Shown here: positions 14,254 through 18,862 of the stretch, in pieces
Layout: the number at the start of each line of letters is the position of its first letter
How positions within the stretch are numbered: the stretch's first letter is position 1
Assembly (NCBI GenBank): GCA_044433415.1
Contig: JAWXTP010000050.1
Location: 1-18,862 of the forward strand
Origin: JAWXTP01 sp044433415
Lineage (GTDB): Bacteria; Bacteroidota; Bacteroidia; Bacteroidales; Rikenellaceae
Direction of reading: 5' to 3'
Length of the DNA: 18,862 nt
Made by a program: the position numbers and the translations under genes
The notes under the pieces: generated by a model
Database searches by the model: none
Seen by the model: the letters and a program-made list of their open reading frames with translations, nothing else
Told to the model about the DNA's origin: nothing

Positions 14254-16347
14254 ATGAAAAATAATAAACAAAGTCCTACAATTGTAAATGAACTTGTTGG
14301 GAATGAGGTATTTGTGTTTGGAAGTAACTTACAAGGTATGCACATGAGAGGAGCAGCGCGTTTGGCTCTTAAGTGGGGTGCGATGATGGGGCAAGGAGTA
14401 GGTTTGCAAGGGCGTACTTACGCTATTCCAACAATGAGTGGATCGGTAAGTAGTATTAAGCCCTATGTTGATGAGTTTATAATATTTGCAAAAAAATATA
14501 GTTATCTAAAATTCTTAGTAACTGAGATTGGTTGTGGCATCGCAGGTTACACACCTGATGATGTTGCACCATTATTCAAAGCTGCTTTAAATGTAGATAA
14601 TATCTATCTACCAAGTCGTTTCTTAGCAATTTTGTCGCAAATAACTACATCTAACGACCTAGAATCTGTTGGACTGCATAATACATATAAGATAGATGAT
14701 TTATTGTATGCAGGTGAATATCCAGGAGATAAGGAAGATGTAAAAACAATGGCAAAGATATCTAAATTTGGACAAGCTGGTATTGTAGAGTTTATAGATT
14801 TAACCCAAGATAAGCACTTGAAACCTTATAACAAATTTGTACATGGAGGGATGGAATATAATAATTTCCCAATTCAAGATGTTTCTGTGCCTAGTCAACC
14901 AGAATATATGTATGATATAGTTTCTTATATTAATAGAGCAATAGAGCGAGAGCATAAGACGTATATACACTGCTGGGGAGGTGTTGGCCGTACAGGAACA
15001 GTTGTAGCATGTTATTTTGTTTATAAGGGAGATACTGCTGAACAAGCACTTATGAAGTTAGCGGTACTATGGAAAAGTTGCGAGAAATCAAAACGTAAAC
15101 CAAACTCTCCTGAGACAAATGAACAACTTGTATTTGTTTATAAGTTTGCTGATTTTATGATGCAAAAGCGCCTAGAGATTAAAAATAGTAATATTGTTTT
15201 ATCAAGAATTCATGGTTCGTTAATAGGCGGAGCAGTAGGTGATGCTTTGGGTTATACTGTTGAATTTAGTAATCTTGTAGGCATAAGGCGTATTTATGGG
15301 GAAAGAGGAATTACACGATATAGTTTAGATGACAGAGGATTGGCTATTATTTCAGATGATACACAGATGACGTTATTTACTGCTACTAGTCTATTATTTG
15401 GTGTTACACATGGTATAATGAAAGGTATTATGGATAGTTTAGAGAGTTATGTTTGGGAGCTAGGGTACGAAGTGTGGCTAAGAACTCAAGCATTTGAATC
15501 TTATGAAGACATAGCTCGTAATAGTAAAGGCGTAAGAACATCTTTGAATTTACAATGGTTACAAAATATTAATGAATTATACTCACGTCGTGCACCAGGA
15601 ATGACATGTTTGTCAGCTTTAGAAAGTGGCAATATGGGGACTATAGAAAAACCAATAAACAATAGTAAAGGATGTGGAGGTGTAATGCGTGTTGCACCTG
15701 TAGGTATTTATTCTTATAAATATTTTAATGGAGAGTGTAATATTGTTATGCTTGGAGCTAAAGTAGCAGCTATTACTCATGGTCACGAATTAGGCTATAT
15801 ACCAGCAGGAATGTTATCGCACTTAGTATGGTCGATTATTGATAACATAAAAGGAGGAATGACACTATTAGATCATGTTACTCGAAGTTTAACAGTTACT
15901 AAAACATGCTTCAAAGATGCGTTACACATTAATGAGTTTGATAATATAATAAATAGAGCAATAGAGTTGTCAGAACAGTCTATGCCTGATCACGAAGCAA
16001 TCGCTATATTAGGTGAAGGATGGGTCGCAGAAGAAGCTCTAGCTATAGCCATATATTCTGCATTAAAACATAAGGATAATTTTAAAGATGCAATTGTCTC
16101 TTCTGTAAACCATAGTGGTGATAGCGACTCGACAGGGTCTATATGCGGAAATATTATAGGCGCATTTCTTGGAGTTAGTGCTATACCTCACTATTATATT
16201 GATAGGCTTGAGTTAAAGGATATTATTAAAGAAATAGGTGATGATCTTCATTCAGGTTGTATTGTTCGTAACTATGATTATATTGATAATAGCGAAAAGC
16301 GCAGATGGAAGGATAAGTATATAATGGGAAATTACCCAATAAAATAA
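14254..16347 (+). CDS. A1S_2505-like / phosphatase / ADP-ribosylglycohydrolase fusion
   Basis: Three parts are readable in this 697-residue protein. Residues about 13-135 resemble the phage-associated A1S_2505 family (EVFVFGSNLQGMHMRGAARL, GQGVGLQGRTYAIPT, TEIGCGIAGYTPDDVAPLF). Residues about 155-300 are a dual-specificity-type phosphatase with the Cys-X5-Arg loop HCWGGVGRTG, Cys240 and Arg246. Residues about 317-660 are an ADP-ribosylglycohydrolase with its two metal-binding clusters, SDDTQMT (Asp368, Asp369) and HSGDSDSTGS (Asp623, Asp625), plus GCGGVMRVAPVG and ITHGHELGY. The last removes ADP-ribose from modified substrates; a fused phosphatase could act on phosphorylated ADP-ribose or on proteins, which is inference. 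The start at 14254 (MKNNKQSP) places the first domain normally. An in-frame ATG at 14140 would add 38 residues with a hydrophobic helix and is less likely. No operon partner: 472 nt separate it from purL, and purE converges on it. Confidence 0.85.
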   Translation: MKNNKQSPTIVNELVGNEVFVFGSNLQGMHMRGAARLALKWGAMMGQGVGLQGRTYAIPTMSGSVSSIKPYVDEFIIFAKKYSYLKFLVTEIGCGIAGYTPDDVAPLFKAALNVDNIYLPSRFLAILSQITTSNDLESVGLHNTYKIDDLLYAGEYPGDKEDVKTMAKISKFGQAGIVEFIDLTQDKHLKPYNKFVHGGMEYNNFPIQDVSVPSQPEYMYDIVSYINRAIEREHKTYIHCWGGVGRTGTVVACYFVYKGDTAEQALMKLAVLWKSCEKSKRKPNSPETNEQLVFVYKFADFMMQKRLEIKNSNIVLSRIHGSLIGGAVGDALGYTVEFSNLVGIRRIYGERGITRYSLDDRGLAIISDDTQMTLFTATSLLFGVTHGIMKGIMDSLESYVWELGYEVWLRTQAFESYEDIARNSKGVRTSLNLQWLQNINELYSRRAPGMTCLSALESGNMGTIEKPINNSKGCGGVMRVAPVGIYSYKYFNGECNIVMLGAKVAAITHGHELGYIPAGMLSHLVWSIIDNIKGGMTLLDHVTRSLTVTKTCFKDALHINEFDNIINRAIELSEQSMPDHEAIAILGEGWVAEEALAIAIYSALKHKDNFKDAIVSSVNHSGDSDSTGSICGNIIGAFLGVSAIPHYYIDRLELKDIIKEIGDDLHSGCIVRNYDYIDNSEKRRWKDKYIMGNYPIK

Positions 16348-16385
16348 TTTATGCGTACTGTATTTCTTGCCTTGAGAATAAAATT

Positions 16386-16432
16386 TAGGGGAACTTTTGA
16401 AAATGAATTTGACAATTTTTAGAGTTCCCCTA
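16386..16432. terminator. Palindrome between convergent genes, probable two-way terminator
   Basis: TAGGGGAACT (16386-16395) and AGTTCCCCTA (16423-16432) form a perfect 10-bp stem with an AT-rich 27-nt interior. It lies between the fusion gene (ending 16347) and the purE end (16483), where a bidirectional terminator is expected. Its arm shares the GGGGAACT core with the other intergenic palindromes of this window. Confidence 0.6.
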
Positions 16433-16482
16433 TAATTATAAGTTAATATTATTTATTTTACATGTAGTAAAATAGCACAAAA

Positions 16483-16995
16483 TTAGTTAGTTTTAAAGCT
16501 GTATTTAACATCAGCTAACTCTTTATTAGCCGCTTCGATTTTAGATGCTAAATCTTTCTTAAATTCAATAACTTTAGCTTGAAGTTCTGGTTCGCCAGTA
16601 CCCATAATTTGAGTAGCTAGGATTGCTGCATTTTTAGCACCATCTAAAGCAACAGTAGCAACAGGAATACCTGAAGGCATTTGAAGAATAGATAAAATAC
16701 TATCCCAACCGTCAATAGAATTAGAAGATTTGATAGGAACTCCAATAACAGGAAGTGGTGTAAGAGCTGCAATAACACCTGGAAGGTGAGCAGCACCACC
16801 AGCACCAGCAATAATTACCTTGATGCCATTTTTGTGAGCATTCTCAGCAAATTCCATAACTTGGTCAGGTGTGCGGTGAGCAGATAAAGCGTTAATTTCA
16901 AAAGGTATTTGCATTGATTCAAAAAATTCAGCTGCTTCTTTCATAATTTTTAAATCAGAAGTGCTACCCATAATGATACTTACTTTAGGAGTCAT
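16483..16995 (-). CDS. purE: N5-carboxyaminoimidazole ribonucleotide mutase
   Basis: PurE class I moves the carboxyl group of N5-CAIR to give CAIR in purine synthesis; it normally forms octamers in the cytoplasm. The 170-residue length is typical. Signature pieces are IIMGSTSDLKIM (Ser11 and Asp14 bind the substrate), NALSAHRTPDQ with the catalytic His40, AGAGGAAHLPGV and LPVIGVPIKSS, then MPSGIPVATVALDGAKNAA. The start at 16995 gives the family's normal N-terminus. It diverges from hpt across a 98-bp gap. A TATCTTTG -7-like box on the minus strand at 17077-17070 implies a leader of about 70 nt. Class I PurE usually works with PurK, which is not in this window. Confidence 0.95.
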   Translation of the reverse strand: MTPKVSIIMGSTSDLKIMKEAAEFFESMQIPFEINALSAHRTPDQVMEFAENAHKNGIKVIIAGAGGAAHLPGVIAALTPLPVIGVPIKSSNSIDGWDSILSILQMPSGIPVATVALDGAKNAAILATQIMGTGEPELQAKVIEFKKDLASKIEAANKELADVKYSFKTN

Positions 16996-17061
16996 AAAAA
17001 TTTTCTTTTAAAAGTATAAATAAATAATAAATAGTATGCTAATTTATTCCTAAAAAATAGC

Positions 17062-17077
17062 TACCTTTGCAAAGATA
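17062..17077. promoter_or_regulatory. Back-to-back -7 boxes for purE and hpt
   Basis: TACCTTTGCAAAGATA holds TACCTTTG on the plus strand (17062-17069) and TATCTTTG on the minus strand (17077-17070), both matching TAnnTTTG, as one near-palindrome. For the minus direction ATTG (17101-17098) lies about 20 nt upstream as a possible -33 box. For the plus direction no good -33 box is seen. The predicted transcripts would start across each other, so the two promoters should compete. Confidence 0.5.
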
Positions 17078-17093
17078 ATAAATTTTATGAGAA

Positions 17094-17648
17094 ATGGCAA
17101 TTGTTAAATGCTTTGATAAGGAATTTGAGTCGTTTATAAGTAAAGAAACTATTGACACTTATGTAGAAAAAGTGGCACGTGAAATTAACGAAACATACAA
17201 AAACAGTGCTCAGCCCCCTATTTTTATAGGGTTATTGAATGGAGTTTATATGTTTGCATCTGACTTGATGAAAAAGATAGATTTTCAATGTGAGATAACA
17301 TTTATTAAGGTGTCATCTTATAGTGGATTTGACTCTACAGGGAAAGTAAAACAGATATTAGGGCTAAGCTGTGATATTACTGGTCGTGATGTTATACTTT
17401 TAGACGAAATTGTTGATACAGGTAATACAATAAAATACGTAGTTGATACGTTACAAGAAATGAATCCTAGATCTGTTAAGGTAGGAACGCTTATTTATAA
17501 GCCAAATTGTTGTAAAGTAGACACTAAGATTGATTTTATAGGACATTCCATGGCAGAAAACTTGTTTATCGTTGGATATGGACTTGATTACAATGAAAGG
17601 CTGAGAAACTTACCTGATATTTATATTCTTTGTGATAAAGAAAAATAG
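17094..17648 (+). CDS. hpt: Hypoxanthine phosphoribosyltransferase
   Basis: Hpt salvages hypoxanthine (and usually guanine) by joining it to PRPP to make IMP or GMP. The protein has 184 residues, normal for the family. The PRPP-binding loop is DVILLDEIVDTGNTI (residues 99-113), the early PRPP loop is GLLNGVYMF (46-54), and the flexible-loop segment KVSSYSGFDSTGKV (72-85) is present. IDFIGHSMAENLFIVGYGLDYNERLRNLPDIYIL is the characteristic purine-binding C-terminal region, with the YGLDYNE motif. An ATG six bases earlier (17088) is out of frame and stops quickly. queE follows after 31 nt, suggesting co-transcription. The gene diverges from purE. Confidence 0.93.
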   Translation: MAIVKCFDKEFESFISKETIDTYVEKVAREINETYKNSAQPPIFIGLLNGVYMFASDLMKKIDFQCEITFIKVSSYSGFDSTGKVKQILGLSCDITGRDVILLDEIVDTGNTIKYVVDTLQEMNPRSVKVGTLIYKPNCCKVDTKIDFIGHSMAENLFIVGYGLDYNERLRNLPDIYILCDKEK

Positions 17649-17679
17649 TAAGTTTTAATATAAACGCAATTAACCTATA

Positions 17680-18315
17680 ATGAATTTAGACAAAAATTTA
17701 GAGTTGCTAGACGGAGGGAAAAAATTACCTCTAGTTGAAGACTTTTATACAATACAAGGAGAAGGATTTCATACTGGAAAGCCAGCTTATTTTATAAGAC
17801 TAGGTGGATGTGATGTTGGATGTAAGTGGTGTGATGCTAAAAGCACTTGGAACCCTAATATTTATCCTCCTGTAGAAGTAGAGACTATAGTAAAAAGAGC
17901 TAGTGAGACACCAGCAAAGGCTATAGTAATTACAGGTGGTGAGCCTTTAATATATCCTTTAGATTATATAACAGAAAAGTTGCACGATGAGGGTGTAGAG
18001 ATTTTCCTGGAAACATCAGGTTCTCATCCTTTTTCAGGAAAGTTTGACTGGGTGTGTTTATCACCAAAGAAAAAACAGAAACCTCTAGAAGAGGTATATA
18101 TGTTAGCTTCTGAAATTAAGGTTATTATAGAAACAGAAGAAGACATAAAATGGGCAGAAGAATGTGCTCAGAAAGTAAGCGAAACATGCAAGTTGTATTT
18201 ACAGCCTGAATGGAGCGTTAACAAAAAAATGGTACCTATAATTGTAGAGTATGTAAAGAATAATCCTCAATGGAATATTAGTTTACAAACACATAAATTT
18301 ATGAGAATACCATAA
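17680..18315 (+). CDS. queE: 7-carboxy-7-deazaguanine synthase (radical SAM)
   Basis: QueE is a radical-SAM enzyme that contracts 6-carboxytetrahydropterin to 7-carboxy-7-deazaguanine, an early committed step to queuosine in tRNA. The 4Fe-4S cluster motif CX3CX2C is Cys44, Cys48 and Cys51 in LGGCDVGCKWCDAKSTW. YTIQGEGFHTGKPAYFIRL (23-41) is the family's substrate/SAM-binding opening, VITGGEPL the SAM-binding glycine motif, and the C-terminus SLQTHKFMRIP is diagnostic. Length (211) fits the shorter form. It begins 31 nt after hpt, so both probably share a transcript. GTP is the distant precursor, loosely linking it to the purine genes. The stop codon overlaps the start of an intergenic palindrome. 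Confidence 0.95.
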   Translation: MNLDKNLELLDGGKKLPLVEDFYTIQGEGFHTGKPAYFIRLGGCDVGCKWCDAKSTWNPNIYPPVEVETIVKRASETPAKAIVITGGEPLIYPLDYITEKLHDEGVEIFLETSGSHPFSGKFDWVCLSPKKKQKPLEEVYMLASEIKVIIETEEDIKWAEECAQKVSETCKLYLQPEWSVNKKMVPIIVEYVKNNPQWNISLQTHKFMRIP

Positions 18316-18376
18316 AGGAACTTCTAAAAACAGGGTTTAACGCTTTCGTATAAAGCTAGTTTCTAGAGATTCCCAT
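18313..18376. repeat. Imperfect palindrome after queE, repeat family member
   Basis: The sequence opens TAAAGGAACTTCTAAAAAC and continues GGGTTTAACGCTTT, closely matching the right arm (read on the minus strand) of the 13925-14087 inverted repeat. It folds imperfectly on its own: the opening pairs with GTTTCTAGAGATTCC (18359-18373), and GCTTT/AAAGC forms an inner stem near 18342-18356. It overlaps the queE stop codon and may act as its terminator. The remaining 150 nt up to the next gene hold only a small GTAGCT/AGCTAC stem near 18472-18488. Confidence 0.55.
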
Positions 18377-18526
18377 AGTTGAAATCAAACAATTTTCAGA
18401 GTTGTTTTAATTTTGCTCGATTATTGTGTGATTAAAGTTATAACAATTTACAAGATTTAAAATTACATTACCGTAGCTAGTGAAGCTACATACATTATTA
18501 TAAAAATAATATTTTTATTTGTCCAG

Positions 18527-18862
18527 ATGGAAAAAAAATTCGAAAGAAGAAGCGCTTCTACAAGCAGTTTCTTTAAAAGTAAAGATGAAAGTACTGGCCG
18601 TGAGGTTCGCACTGAGAGAGAAACAAGAAATTACACACCAAACAGAGAGTTTAAACCTCGTAGAGAAGGTGGTAGTGACTGTCGTCGTAGTTATAATCCT
18701 AACTTTACAGACGATAACAAAGTAAGAAGATCGCACCGTGACGGAGACAGCGATAGTTCTTCATTTAGACCACGTAATAACTACAATCGTACTGAAGGAG
18801 CTAACTCAGAAGGTGGATTCAGACCACGTCGTGAAGGTTCTAGCGAACTCAGACCACGCAAT
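18527..18862 (+). CDS. Arg-rich N-terminus of probable rRNA pseudouridine synthase (partial)
   Basis: Only the first 112 codons are present; the frame is open at the window edge. It starts MEKKFERRSASTSSFFKS and then becomes low-complexity and strongly basic. FKPRREGG, SFRPRNNYNRTEG, GFRPRREGS and LRPRN repeat a short Phe-Arg-Pro-Arg theme (DNA repeats at 18764, 18818 and 18848). Bacteroidetes RluB/RsuA-type 23S or 16S rRNA pseudouridine synthases often carry such a disordered basic extension before their S4 and catalytic domains, which is why I suggest that family. An RNA helicase or other RNA-binding protein with an RG-rich arm is possible. No catalytic residue lies inside the window. The ATG at 18527 is the first in frame. 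Confidence 0.5.
   Translation, partial: MEKKFERRSASTSSFFKSKDESTGREVRTERETRNYTPNREFKPRREGGSDCRRSYNPNFTDDNKVRRSHRDGDSDSSSFRPRNNYNRTEGANSEGGFRPRREGSSELRPRN

Noticed and set aside
18515..18736. Open frames in two other phases over the last gene
   Set aside because: They overlap the basic Arg-rich reading frame at 18527 that stays open to the window end and has sensible protein repeats.

Overview
This AT-rich window most likely comes from a chromosome of the Bacteroidales (Bacteroidetes). The evidence is a 4-TM FtsK followed by a LolA-like gene, a roughly 1,230-residue single-chain PurL starting MMLFF, TAnnTTTG-type -7 promoter boxes, and a pseudouridine-synthase-like gene with an Arg-rich low-complexity N-terminus. 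The genus cannot be fixed from the sequence alone.

Positions 1-5200 are an accessory island. An intact IS1634-family insertion sequence (347-2050, 14-bp inverted ends) is bracketed by a 72-bp direct repeat that looks like an unusually long target duplication. Next comes a short tyrosine recombinase (2176-2925, minus). After it lies a decayed defence cluster, all on the minus strand: a TIR-domain gene broken by a frameshift and a nonsense codon, a SIR2-domain gene with most of its middle deleted, and the C-terminal tail of a restriction-modification-type methylase whose stop codon sits 2 nt before the SIR2 start. A terminator and a small phage-repressor-like gene (4948-5181) close the island.

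Positions 5278-9952 are core cell-envelope and division genes on the minus strand: murI (cell-wall D-glutamate) overlaps ftsK (chromosome translocation at the septum), which is followed by a LolA-like periplasmic lipoprotein carrier.

Positions 10003-18315 are mostly purine-related. purL reads plus from a region divergent to murI. purE (minus) and hpt (plus) diverge from a near-palindromic double promoter box, and queE (7-deazaguanine synthesis from GTP) follows hpt closely. Between purL and purE lies a stand-alone gene for a three-part protein: an A1S_2505-like domain, a Cys-X5-Arg phosphatase and an ADP-ribosylglycohydrolase. It is the most unusual intact gene here and suggests a self-contained ADP-ribose-processing enzyme. 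The window ends inside a pseudouridine-synthase-like gene.

Several intergenic gaps hold related palindromes built on (A)GGGGAACTTCTA-like arms, including a 71-bp-arm inverted repeat between purL and the fusion gene. They look like a dispersed intergenic repeat family, some copies probably serving as terminators.
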